From Macrolepiota albuminosa (lineage: Eukaryota; Basidiomycota; Agaricomycetes; Agaricales; Agaricaceae): a DNA stretch of 64,000 nucleotides. A program made the translations under genes and the position numbers. Shown here one piece after another: positions 31,035-42,361 of this stretch. The stretch is taken from NCBI GenBank assembly GCA_027475525.1, contig JAMWFC010000049.1, forward strand, positions 5,936,947 through 6,000,946, in the 5' to 3' direction. Each line of letters starts with the position of its first letter. Position 1 is the stretch's first letter. The notes beneath the pieces are model-generated. The model ran no database searches and was not told where the DNA came from. It was given only the letters and a program-made list of their open reading frames with translations.

Positions 31035-34000
31035 ATGTCTCACCATTCTACGGGAGAACACCATACTCGACGATTTCCCCACACTGGCAACACCGCTCAG
31101 ACGCTTCCAATAATGGGCCCGTCCATGACTGCTCGGCCGCATGAGCCACCAATCACCAATCCACAACGACTCCACTCTTCTGTACATGTTTTTACCACTT
31201 TTGATACCCCAAATAATCTCCAAAATAATCGTCCTTTTCAACAGACTCCTTTTTCTTTTGGTCCTTCGTCTCCCTTACCGCATATATCCACTTCCTTTCA
31301 TGCACCTATTCCACAACAACCACCTGTTTGTCCTTCTTCAGTCCATACATATCATTCTGATTCTCCATCTTTATCACGTCCGGTTTCTTCACATTCGAAC
31401 CACGCTTTTTTCCGTCCTCCCTCTACACATATTTTTCGTGCAAATTCTGTTCGTTCAGAAGATATTCAGCCTCATAATATCCCTTTACCTCCATCACGTA
31501 CCTCTTCTATCATTTCAAATGCTAATACCACTTTACAAACCTTGCATTCTCATTCTTCTGATTTGTCGTCGGTTTATTCGCAACATTCTTCTCATCACGT
31601 TGAACCACAGAACCATCAAACACATTTCACATATACACCATACACTGCTCCACAGAGAAATGTTTCACATCATGTTCCTCATTCACCACCTCCTCATTTT
31701 CCTCAACAATCTTTTCCAAACCCACCTTTTCGTCCTCCCCCAAGATCATGTTCTTCTTGCCATATTGAAACAGCTTTATCTGATACGAAACTTCCATCTC
31801 TTGCTACTGTCCCACTTTTAAAGTCTTCTGTTGAGTGGGTGTCTTGGTATTTGGCGGTGACTAGGGTGGTTACGAGCATCGGTCTCTGTGGTCATATCTG
31901 CAGAGTCCCAAATGTTGGCGATCTTTGTGATCCTACGAGTCCAATTGTGCTTCCTCCACCTTACGATTTCGACTCCTCTCCTGAAGAAACTGAAGCCTAT
32001 CGTGTATTCTGGCACAATGATGATATCATTGAACATGTCATTGTCGGAAGATTATCTCAGGAGATACAAGATTCTCTACCACCTAAACGTGGTGGCCAGT
32101 ACAACCTCCCTGTCAGATCCACTCGGGATTTTCTAGCTTTTCTTCAAGAGCGTTTCAGCATTGGGAATGCATCTATTGCTGAGCTAACTAAGTCCAGAGT
32201 ATTCACTCTCTTGGCGACTCCAGTTTCTGTGTCAACATATGTCCAACAATGGTGTTCTGTGGTACACCAACTAGCCGGTACTCCTTGGGACTTTACTTCT
32301 TGGCAGAAGATTCAAAAATTTGTCGATGGACTGCCGAACGGAGATCGTTGGTCTGTCCTCAAGGAGGAAGTACGCCAATCCTGGGAACGTGCAGGACCTC
32401 AAGGAGCATATGATTTCTCTACTTTGGCAACTCGTGTCATGAGTATGGATGCGGAACGCCAGCGTCTTTCTTTACATCATCGCTCTCGCCCTCAGCCAGG
32501 AACTTCTCAAGCTTCGAACCCATCGAATACACAACAATTGTCCACTTCGACCACTTCATCACCTGTTTCTCCAGATCAAAATACAACCACTCGCCCACAA
32601 CTTCAATGTTCCAATTGCAATATGTATGGACACATGATTGAAATGTGCTGGTCAAAGGGTGGTGGGATGGAGAATGGTCAGGATCCTGCCCGTTTACGAC
32701 CTAAAGCAAATATGGCTGCTGATGACACTCATCGCTTACCTACACCCTTATCCTTTGTTGAAAAAAGTGACGACACAGATGTAGCTCCCGCTGACAATGC
32801 CAATGATATTCATTTGTCTGCTTATGTTGCTGAGACGCATGCATCATTAAATCTGCCTTACTTTGCCTTTCTTCAATCAATGCCGTCGATTGCTCTTGCC
32901 TCTTTTTTGAATCGATTCAATGCGATCTTAGATTTGGGTTGCACAATCCATATTCTCCAGGACAGGAAGTTTTTCTGGACTTATGATGAGGCAGGAGCAA
33001 CCCCGGTTGGGACAGCAAACTGTGGACTACTTTCTACCGTAGCTCATGGACAAGCACGTTTTCATACGCACGTCAATGGTAAAAATGTGGTAATCACTCT
33101 CTAGGATTGTCTCCACGCACTTGATGTCCCCATCAATTTACTTTCCATTGGATCTATGGTCGAAAATGACCTTAAGTTGCTATTCGAAAAGGACTCGACG
33201 TCCATCTTTTTCCCTGACACGGATTCATCTCTTCAAGGACAAGTCATGGAAGCAACAGTTCACCAACAACTTTCTTTTCTGTATTGTGACTTTGTGCTTC
33301 CATCCGTCAATCCACAGCCACTCAAAGTGTCATTTCCAGCAATTACAACCTCTTCCTTTCCCCGCATTGATGCGACACCTACTTTATGGCATGCTCGGCT
33401 TGGACACCCGGGACAAGATACAACCAGGGCCATCCTGACTAAGAATTATGCAAATGGGGTTGGGTATACAAGAACTTTCTCGGATGACCACTGTATTCCC
33501 TGCATACTGGAAAAAAGACCTGCTTGCCCATTTGACCATTTTCAACACCGTGCCCCCACGGTTTGTGATCTTTTGCATATGGACTCTTGTGGTCCGTTTC
33601 CGGTTCTTTTTTCAAATGGCCATTCAAATCACTTCCACTCCATTCTTGATGACTGTTCTAATTTTGGAAGTACGGCACTTCTTTCTATGCGGAATCAAGC
33701 AACAAAACATTTTAGGCAAGTGGAAGCAAGTTGGGAGCTTAAGTTCGGAAATCGGGTAAAAATTGTTCGTTCCAATAATGCGAAAGAATTCGTTTCTGGA
33801 GATCTTCAGGATTACCTTATTTCAAAAGGTATTGCTCATCAGAACACTGCCCCCTACGCACATCAACAGAACGGGAAAGCTGAACGGTATATTTGTACTA
33901 TTGAAGATACTGCGCAGGCCATGATGGCTTGGTCTGGTTTGCCAATGTCCTTTTTAGGGGACACAATCTTAACAGCTCAATATCTTCGGAATTGTTTACC

Positions 34001-36386
34001 TACTTCGACTCTTTCCTCCCTCATTACTCCGTATGAAGTCATGGAGAAAGCAAAGCCTAATCTTTCCCATCTTTGAGTATGGGGTTGCCGATGCTATGTC
34101 CTTTATCCTACTGAACTTCGAGAGAAAGGTTCAGGCCATTGATTCGAAGCAATTTTTGTTGGATACGATGAAAACCGTATCGGTTGGCATGTTCGGGACT
34201 TACACGGAAAATACTTCTTCTCACGAGATGTTATTTTCGACAAATCTGTTCCGGGCAGTCTCCGTTCCCATGCTTCTCGACAACGTTCATGTTCTCCACC
34301 CCCTCCTCCTGCACCACCCTTGGATGTTTTGGAGTGTCCAATTGCTCCATGTTCCCCTTCTCAACCTCATTCAGCACCACCAAGCTCAGTTCCCATCATT
34401 ACACCTCCCGTTTCTTTATCAACGCCCTCGAATTTGTTACCCACATCTTGCCCCCGTCAAGAGATCCGGCAAACTGAAAAGGGTTGTCTTTACCATGATG
34501 GAATCACGGCTCAGAATGAAAAACTCATTAAGTTGTGTTCTGACAAGGCGGCTCGCAAAGTACTGCCTCATCAAAATGTAGCTGCAGTTATGGACTTCAA
34601 TGCCCTTCTTGCATCAATCTCTTTTCCAGACTCTATTGATGATCTGGTTCAACTCGAACCTGCCTCCATAGCCAAATATAAAGCTTATGCCACATATAGC
34701 CCGGATCCTCTTCTATTCAAATCTCCCCATACTTATGACTTATCTAAGGCTCCCAACCACTATACAGAAGCCATACGTCGTCCTGACGCTGATGTATTGT
34801 GTAGTGCAATGCAACGCAAAGTTGATAGCTTACACTCACAAGGCGTTTTTAAAGTCGCTCCTCTTCCTCCTGGTCAGAAACCAATTGGAGTTAGATGGGT
34901 TTTTGCCCATAAACTCGATGCAAACGGGGATATCATTCGTGGCAAGGAAAAAGCTCGCCTCATTGCTCAAGGCTTCAGCCAACGACCTGAGGACTATGGC
35001 TCTACTTACGCTCTGGTCGCAAAGATGACTAGTATCCGAGTCACCCTTGCTTTTGCAGCAAAATTTGATTTAAATCTTTTCACGTTCAATGTCAAGACAG
35101 CATTCCTCAATGCACCTTTATCCCACGAGGTTTATTGCAAACAGATTCCAGGCTTCCCTGAAGCGGATCCATCTGTGACGTATTGCCTGTTACGTGCCTT
35201 GTATGGTCTTAAGCAATCGTCACACGAATGGTACACCATTCTTCGACAGGCTCTTGAGACTCTTGGCCTCACACGTTGCGAAGTCGATCACGCTGTATTT
35301 ATTGGCAATTTTGAGAAACCTCCTGATCCTACCATTCCCATGCCGGCGGATGGCACACACCTTTTCATCATCATCTGCATTCATGTAGATGATGGCCTTA
35401 ATGCCACAAACTCCGTTCAATTGTATCAATGGCTCATCAGGGAACTCAATATGCACTTCGAAGTCATTGATTCTGGCGCCACTTCTTTGTATTTAGGTAT
35501 TCGGATTGACCGGGATTGGTTTCATCGTAAACTCTGGCTTTCGCAAAAGGGTTTTATGACTGATCTACTCTCTACGTATAACTTACTTGATGCTAAGACA
35601 TCTGCAGTTCCTCTCCATCAATCTCTCCATTCCATCCCTGATACTCCTCCGAATTCTCTGTCTGAAATCCATGATAACGACATCAAAATTCACTACCAGC
35701 GCCTCGTTGGCTCGATTCTTTACCTTAGCTTATGTACACGACCCGATCTGGCGTTCACCGCAATGTCCCTAGGCCAATTTAACTCTAACCTGACTCGTGG
35801 TCACTTGCTTGCGGCGAAAGGAGTCCTGCAATATATTGCGGGCACTTTGGACCTAGCTTTGGAATATAACTTCTCCTTGAACTCAGACACTCCGCATATT
35901 TGCCTATTACTCCCTACAGGTTGCGGGTTTGTAGATGCAGACTGGGCATCGGACCCTAACACTTGACGAAGCGTCTCGGGATATGCATTCTACCTATTTT
36001 CAAGTTTAGTTTCCTGGTCTTCCGTTCGCCAACGCACAGTTGCACTGTCATCGACCGAGGCAGAGTACATGTCGATGTCTCATGCCATGAGGGAAGCCAT
36101 CTGGATTTGTCTTCTCCTATCCTCGCTTTGTCTTCCTGTACCTCATCCCTTTCCCATTCTTTGCGACAATAAAAGTGCTATCGATATTGCACAATCCGAT
36201 TCTACGACATCTCGATCGAAACACATCGATATTCGTTACCACTTCATCAGAGAACACATATTGTCGGGTTCTTTCGAAACGACCTGGGTTTCCACAGAAA
36301 ATATGACGGCCAACATACTTACTAAACCTCTTCCGCGCTTATTACATGATCGTTTCGTTATGCAGCTGGGGCTTGTTCGTCGCTAA
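31035..36386 (+). pseudogene. Copia Gag-Pol polyprotein with four stop codons
   Basis: One frame, 1,783 codons plus stop, from ATG 31035. Order: a Ser/His/Pro-rich N-terminus, a gag core (FLAFLQERFSIGNASIAEL), a CCHC knuckle (CSNCNMYGHMIEMC), protease (active site DLGCT instead of DSGCT), integrase (HARLGHPG...CIPC, SNNAKEF where a D-N pair is expected, GKAERYI), RT (NVKTAFLNAP where DVKTAFLNA is usual, YGLKQSS, HVDDG) and RNase H (ALSSTEAEYM, DNKSA). Stops: TAG 33102-33104, TGA 34074-34076, 34140-34142 and 35964-35966. Three fit CGA-to-TGA and one CAG-to-TAG. The element cannot make active enzymes. Confidence 0.93.
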
Positions 36387-36446
36387 CTCTTTACCCCTAC
36401 CATTTTTCTTTACTGTTTCTTTTTCACTTCTGCGCCGATGGGGTTG

Positions 36447-36738
36447 TGTTGACCCATAGGTCTCATATCCGCGCATCCGATCAAATCACGTGCTTATTGC
36501 TACATCATCAGTCGTTCCCTCCCTTTTCACAGCCTCAGTTGTTCACCATCACCAAGGCTCGACACTGAGGCTGTAAGTGATTAACGCTTGGTCATTCTTT
36601 CGTCCTTGTAATAATACTCATACTTCCTACTTAGTATTTTAATTGTGTCTTTATAGGTATATTAACTCAGTTGTTCACCATCACCAAGGCTCGACACTGA
36701 GGCTTATTTTAATTGTGTCTTTATAGTCCGGGATTCCA
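36447..36738 (+). repeat. Copia 3' LTR
   Basis: 292 bp, followed by the CTTCG duplication at 36739-36743. It ends 187 bp before the presumed start codon of the carnitine acetyltransferase gene, so it replaces or separates that gene's upstream promoter. Confidence 0.95.
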
Positions 36739-36925
36739 CTTCGTATATAAGCACTGCGATGTACTAGAGTAACTAGCTTTCGCAATTCTAGGACACATAA
36801 CAGTTCTATCGCGAGACTCTATCTAAGTGTGACGTGACATCTGCCTATCTCGGCAGCATCACCTTACATTGCGTCACGTGGTGTTTTCTAGCCTTTTGAA
36901 TGGAAGTAAGGGATTGTTGTATGTA

Positions 36926-39406
36926 ATGCTGCGACGGCGTCTTTCGCTCATGCGTCCCCTCTCGTCGTCCGCCGCCAGCTCTCCTTCAAGACTACGCTCC
37001 ACTCTACCCCGTCTTCCAGTTCCTGACCTCCGCCAAACCCTCGACCGATACCTTGCTTCGCTGGAACCTCTGCTGTTAGAGGATGAAAGGCTTGGCAAGT
37101 CTTCATTTGAATCCACATACTCTCTCCGTCGCAAGTTAGCTCAATCTTTTGAGTCGGGAATTGGCCAGGTTCTGCAGGAAAGATTGCACGGTCCGCACCC
37201 CTCCGTCTTCGTATAAACGTGCAATACTCAGCTCCACCAAGCCCTTGATAGAGCATCAGCTAATAATTGGCTTGATGTCAACTTTTGGATCAAGAAAGCT
37301 TACCTTGAATGGAGGGCACCCCTTCTTATCAATCCCAACTGGTGGCTTGCATTTCATGACGACGACCTAATACCCCAGAGCGCCTTGACTGGCGAATCTA
37401 GCGACAACAGGGCTGGCATCACTCTTTGGCAAATTCGAAGAGCGGCTTGGCTGATATACAGAGTGTTGGAATTCAAGGGAAAACTTGACGAGTGCGTCTT
37501 CAAGACTTTTGCCTCACCACTCCAGTCTAATCGTTCTTAAATAGCGGAGAAATTCATCCTGATACCACTCGCGCAGGTTTGTCTTGTTGACACGCAAAGA
37601 AAATTATGTGCTAAACTGTCATAGGCATATGGCTCCGTCAGAGCACACAGAAAATGTTCAATACTGGACGAATACCTACGCAATTTTGCGATGTCATATC
37701 CACTCCGTCAACCCCAGACTCTCCAGATTCACGAAAACTTCTAATATCAATTCATAATTGGTTTTACACTATAGATGTGTACCGGGAACCGGATTCTCCT
37801 AGCGACATACCGCGATTAATGACTCCTTGCGAGATTGCGACTCGTATACGCGCTGTTGTACTAGACGTCGAGCAACGGCTCGCAAATGGAGAGCGGGCTT
37901 TGCCTGTTGGCGTCCTAAGTGCAGATTACCGTGACGCTTGGGCCGCTGTATGTATCGTGTAACTTATGTTGATGCTATACTCATACCCTCTCTTAGAGTC
38001 AATATTTACTCTCTCTACACCCTAAAAACCGACAAATGTACCAAACAATGCTTTCTTCTGTCATGGCGCTGAGTCTAGACCATATAACCCATACTATCCC
38101 TCCCGCTCCTCTCCAAAACCATAGTCCGCAGGGAATCTCCCAAGAAGCCCTCGATTCACATCTCCACACAATTCGTGCACATCCCCTCAATGTTGCAAAT
38201 CGCTTCTACGACAAGCCCTTCACGATTATCGTCGACCCTTCCACGCATGCGGGTGCCACAGGAACATTCTCCTTGTGATGCTCTGGCTCCGAGCATCGTG
38301 GCTGAATATGGTATTGTCCAAGGCATAGACGAGGCTGCCTTTGATGATACGCTGGATGATACTGATCTCGGTGGTTGGCAAAGACTGGATTGGGTCGCGG
38401 ATGACAAACTCCGTCAGGAGTGTGATGCCGCGTATGCAAGAGCAACAAAAATCATCGAGGACTCGGATGATAGTGTGTTATGGTTTCAAGGCTATGGCAC
38501 CGACTGGATCAGAGGTATAGGTAGGCCATTCATTTCGAAGAAACAATCACTCTTTCTGCCAATGTATAATCAGCTAATTTTGGACCAGATGGCTACATTC
38601 AGATGGTGCTTCAACTCGCGTGGTACAAGACTCGTGGGACGTTCACCGCCACATACGAGACGGTGCTTACGCGAATGTTCAAGCACGGACGAACTGAGAC
38701 GCTTCGTACTTTAACACGGGATAGCAGAGCATGGGTCCTTGAGATGGTGGATACCAAGTCTACTGTGCGTTTTCCATAACGATTCTCGCCTGGTCCAATT
38801 ATTCATCGTGCATCTCAGGCAGCTGCAAGGTATGCAGCTTTACAACGCGCGATCAAAACGCACAGTCGCCTTACAAAAGAAGTCGCGACTGGAAGAGGGA
38901 TTGACAGGCATCTTCTCGGACTTCGGCTGATGCTACGACTTCAAGACGGAGAACAGGCCCCACTTTTCGATGATGAGCTTTTTGACCGTAGCCAACAATG
39001 GAAACTCAGCACTAGTGGATTGAGTGTGGGGCACCTCTTTCGAGGCACTGGGTAAGTCCTGTAATCAACAGTCTATCTTTGTCCCCTCACACTTTGACTT
39101 GTCCAGTTTTGGGGCAGCATATCAGGATGGTTATGGGATCAACTGTACGCCGATTTGGTTTCGTCACAACACCATTTGACAAATGGATCTTTTTCAGACC
39201 TTGCTGCTCCAGACATGATCAAATTCGGAATCGAATCCAAACACTCTAGTCCTCTTACATCGACAGATAAATTTAAGAAAAGTATTGTCGATAGTCTATA
39301 TGAGATGAGGGATCTGTGTTCTTCTTCCGATATGGACGTAGACCATCCAATAACTCCACACCTTGGAGTAGCCAAAAACGTCACTAGAAAAAACATAATG
39401 TCTTGA
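36926..39406 (+). CDS. Carnitine O-acetyltransferase, nine exons, one apparent frameshift
   Basis: Exons: 36926-37190, 37242-37491, 37545-37576, 37625-37947, 37997-38514, 38574-38764, 38819-39051, 39107-39144, 39198-39406. The product, about 685 residues, transfers acetyl groups between CoA and carnitine. An Arg/Ser-rich start (LRRRLSLMRPLSSS) suggests mitochondrial import. Family motifs: PRLPVPDLRQTLDRYL, NWLDVNFW, KAYLEWRAPLLINPNWW, the catalytic-histidine block EHSPCDALAPS, YGTDWIR, QLAWYKTRGTFTATYE, FGAAYQDGYGIN and IKFGIESKHSS. The frame slips once in exon 5 at about 38256-38268 (GCCACAGGAACATTC); two bases seem missing before EHSP. Everything else splices cleanly, so this is either a young null allele or a sequence error. 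The first intron's acceptor is uncertain. Confidence 0.85.
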
Positions 39407-39561
39407 TCGAGCAAATTAACCATTTTCTACCATACAGAGAAAGAGGTACTAAAGTCTACATACGATTTATTATTCCCCTCTGCCAGTCTGCATGAATAAT
39501 TTTGTTCGCTTCCTCCCATGGTAGAAAATGATTAATTCTTCTCTTCGAATTTTGGACGCCT

Positions 39562-40024
39562 TCAGAAATCTCCTTCCTCCAAATCCCTCTCCTCCAACCA
39601 TGCACCACTCCCCATCTGCTCTGCCAACTCTCCAACCAAAGTTTTTGCACCCTTGCCTGAAAGAAATTCACGGCTCGATATAACGAACATGCCCTTCTTA
39701 CAACGAGTAAGCATGACATTAGTTCGTCGTCTATTATCCAGAAATCCGAGGTCTCTTGAACGGACTAGAGAGATGATTATGTAATCCTCTTCGTTTCCTT
39801 TGTGTATTGTTTCAGCAGTTTGAATGGTTACAATGTGATGGGAAAAAACCTTGAAAAGAATCAACATTGAAGCATTTGTTTTCCCAGTTGAGATCTGGAG
39901 TTTGTTTCATTTTGCCTTCGATGGTATTCCTCTGGCCATCATATGGAGTGATGATTTCGTATTGTTTATCTTGGGTTTGAAGCTGCTGAGCAAGTTTGAT
40001 AACTGCATCAGACTCTGCAAGGTT
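39562..40024 (-). pseudogene. 3' end of an SF1 (UPF1/SEN1-like) helicase gene, 5'-truncated
   Basis: Two exons on the minus strand, 40024-39850 and 39797-39562, flank a 52-bp intron (39798-39849, GTTTTT...AAG). The joined product carries late SF1 helicase motifs: IITPYDGQR, VDSFQGNEEDYIIISLVRS and RRRTNVMLTRCKKG, the last including the arginine-finger region. It ends with a stop at 39562-39564. The ATPase N-terminal half is not found upstream, where the DIRS element region begins. It converges with the carnitine acetyltransferase gene (156-bp gap). Confidence 0.75.
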
Positions 40025-40773
40025 CTGGATAGAAATGTGAAGATTTCAAAAGAGATCATATTGAAAAGGCCATACCATATAAGAGGTTTCTATCCTCTCC
40101 TCTGAGATAGTCTTATTAAACGTCTCAAGTTTTCTTCTCCCGAGTGTAAGCATGGCACAATTAGGAAAGGAGGAACGGGATGAACGAAGCGTGTATTTCG
40201 CGACGTGACAAAATGTAGCGGCTGTGATACTAAATTTCCCCTTTTGTCCGTTGATTGAAATTGATGTGAGACTCGGGATTTCCCGGGCACATGATCAGTT
40301 TTTGGCAGAAAGCTGCCTTAAAGTTGAACGTTAATGTGGTTTGAAACTGCAGATGGGCAACACTAAGCTTTCTTCTTCGGCGTAAAGGCGAGCGCCGAAG
40401 GTGGCAAGCGTTTTCGGAGGCCTCTGCGTGCGCGAAAGTTCTCTCCGATCTCGTCCGCACATCTCTCTTCCTCGACTGTGTGCCGATCGCGGCACAGTGC
40501 CAGGGTCTGGCAGTTGCCGTGGCGTTGTCAGTATGGGACGCAGTCTCAGACATTTCGGGTAGCCTTCTCTTCCGTCTTCCCCTTCCCTCGTCTGCTACCC
40601 AGGTGAGCGCTATTGCGCTCTCTCACGTTGTCAACCGTTCTCACCGCACATCCTTCCTTCTTTAGTGTTTTATCACATTTATTTATCCTTTTAAGTGTAA
40701 CTTACTTCTGCTATTCATCGGTGAGATTCTCCCCCTTACATGGCCACCCGGTGGGCCGGGCTCACCTCTCACC
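40025..40773. other. Region upstream of the DIRS element
   Basis: No gene was recognised. Part of it is probably the left terminal repeat and leader of the DIRS/Ngaro element, but I could not define the split repeats. A GGTGAGA/TCTCACC inverted pair occurs around 40720-40773. Confidence 0.4.
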
Positions 40774-40840
40774 TTAGATATTTCGTCCTCTCACCATAAA
40801 AATCTCTTAGCAGTGCGTTGCACTACAACGAAATATCTAA
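40774..40840. repeat. Perfect 13-bp inverted repeat with inner hairpin, upstream of DIRS gag
   Basis: TTAGATATTTCGT (40774-40786) pairs with ACGAAATATCTAA (40828-40840). Inside lies AGTGC-GTT-GCACT (40812-40824). It could be part of the element's terminal or internal complementary region, or a structured leader. Confidence 0.8.
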
Positions 40841-40966
40841 TAGTAAGCAAGCAATGGGAAGATCGCGCGGGCCCTCACTTACATTTCCATTCTAGTATCT
40901 CTTTAGTTTATCTTAAATCTTTTTCGTCAATTATTACTCGTTCCTCTTTGTCATCATTATCTTCTT

Positions 40967-42361
40967 ATGAACACCGAAAATGCTCAAGCTTGTCGCTGCG
41001 AAACTTGTAACCGTCGTGCGCATGAGTTGTCTGAAGCCCAAGCCTTACTTGAAGAACAAGCTCTTGAATCAGTGCGAGCAAAGTCCGACGTTGGTCAAAA
41101 ATTGGTCGACGAGACCGTTGACGGAATGCGCTCTCTTGCGGATCTCGTTTTATCCTTGCATGAATTGGGATTCAGGCCTGAGGAGGCCCAAGATTTTGTC
41201 GAGGCAGCTAAACGTCGAATTGAGATCCGTCAAGCCAAGGCTAGAGCCATCCCTCAGGCTTCTGGCTCAAGCTCTCCGCTCGCTCCCCTTGATTCATCAC
41301 GTCAACCAGAGCCAGAACGTAGTGCAACTCTCCCTGTCCAAAGTCCGGATCCTCGACCATCTTCACATGTGCAGGCGATTGAATCCGCAGCGTGGGCAGC
41401 TCTCCTTAATCAAGTGGATCCATCTCGTAAGGATGCCAAGGCAGATACCATTCGTATTGCTTGCGACCTGATCAGAATTCCTGAAAGTAAAGACACAGAA
41501 TCCATGGCTATTCTAGCATCCTTGCTTGCCATTGCGCCACACCTTGCATGCTTTCAGGACGAGGCTTCAGATGATCCTCACTTGGCGAAAACATAGGAGC
41601 TTCGCCAGGAGTATGGCAGGGAGAAAACCATCGACTCCCTTGTCAACCTTGCTCAGCTTAAGAAGCTTAGAGATCCCATATCGAGGTTGATTTGGCGTCT
41701 CATCATACTTGATCATTATGTTGACTTCGAAAAACTTTATGCGACGTTGGATAAGGGTTATGACCATTATGACGAACCTAAAGAGTTCGCAGGTGGTTTC
41801 TCAATTATCAGGAGAGATCACGCTACTGCGCGTCGTCCGATCTGGTCAGAATCAGACTGGTCCCGAGCTTACGATGCTTGGATGGATGGCGTCCTTGCCT
41901 TCTATCCACATTGTAAGGCCGAGTTGGCGTTTTATCGTAGCCGGATTATTGATTTCTTTCGCTCTTCACCGGGTGCAGCATCTTTGGCTATCCGATTCGA
42001 TGCAGACACACGAGATAGATATGCTCGCAATCCTTTCAGGCTTAACGACCCGAATGAGCTGCACGTTCCTCTTCTTTCTCAGCTGCTTGGTGTCTCAGCA
42101 TTGGTCTCTCATCCTTCTTCGGGATCCAAACGTCCTGCATTCGTTTGATTCGTTCCGAACAAGAGGCAGGCCACGACGATTTGCCAAAATTGGAATCTGG
42201 GCTATTGCAACGTTGACCCATGCGCGAATAACCGTCGGCACGGTATTTGCTGCGAGTGCAGCGGGAAGCATCAAGCTAAAGACGTTGAGGAATGTTACCT
42301 TAAACTCAGAGCTCGAAGACAATCTCATAGAGCAACGAGCGGACTCGATGCGTCGAACTGA
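40967..42361 (+). pseudogene. DIRS Gag, two in-frame stops
   Basis: One frame runs from ATG 40967 to TGA 42359-42361. It has an N-terminal CRCETC cluster, heptad-like helices, and a C-terminal zinc array typical of DIRS Gag (CQNWNLGYC, CANNRRHGICCEC, GKHQAKDVEEC; 42182-42300). Interruptions are TAG at 41594-41596 and TGA at 42146-42148. Sequence on both sides of each stop stays in the same frame. The second fits CGA-to-TGA, and the first could derive from CAG. Readthrough of one stop cannot be excluded. Confidence 0.8.

Larger units (their letters stand above)
30624..36738 (+). mobile_element. Complete Ty1/copia retrotransposon, mutationally inactivated
   Basis: 6,115 bp with 292-bp LTRs and a perfect 5-bp CTTCG target duplication (30619-30623 and 36739-36743). 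One reading frame covers gag, protease, integrase, RT and RNase H in copia order. It carries four in-frame stops and no frameshift, and several catalytic residues are substituted. Confidence 0.95.

Noticed and set aside
31141..31821. 226-codon ORF overlapping copia gag
   Set aside because: It is a Leu/Ile-rich shadow of the T/C-rich gag N-terminus in another frame, with no homology or motif.
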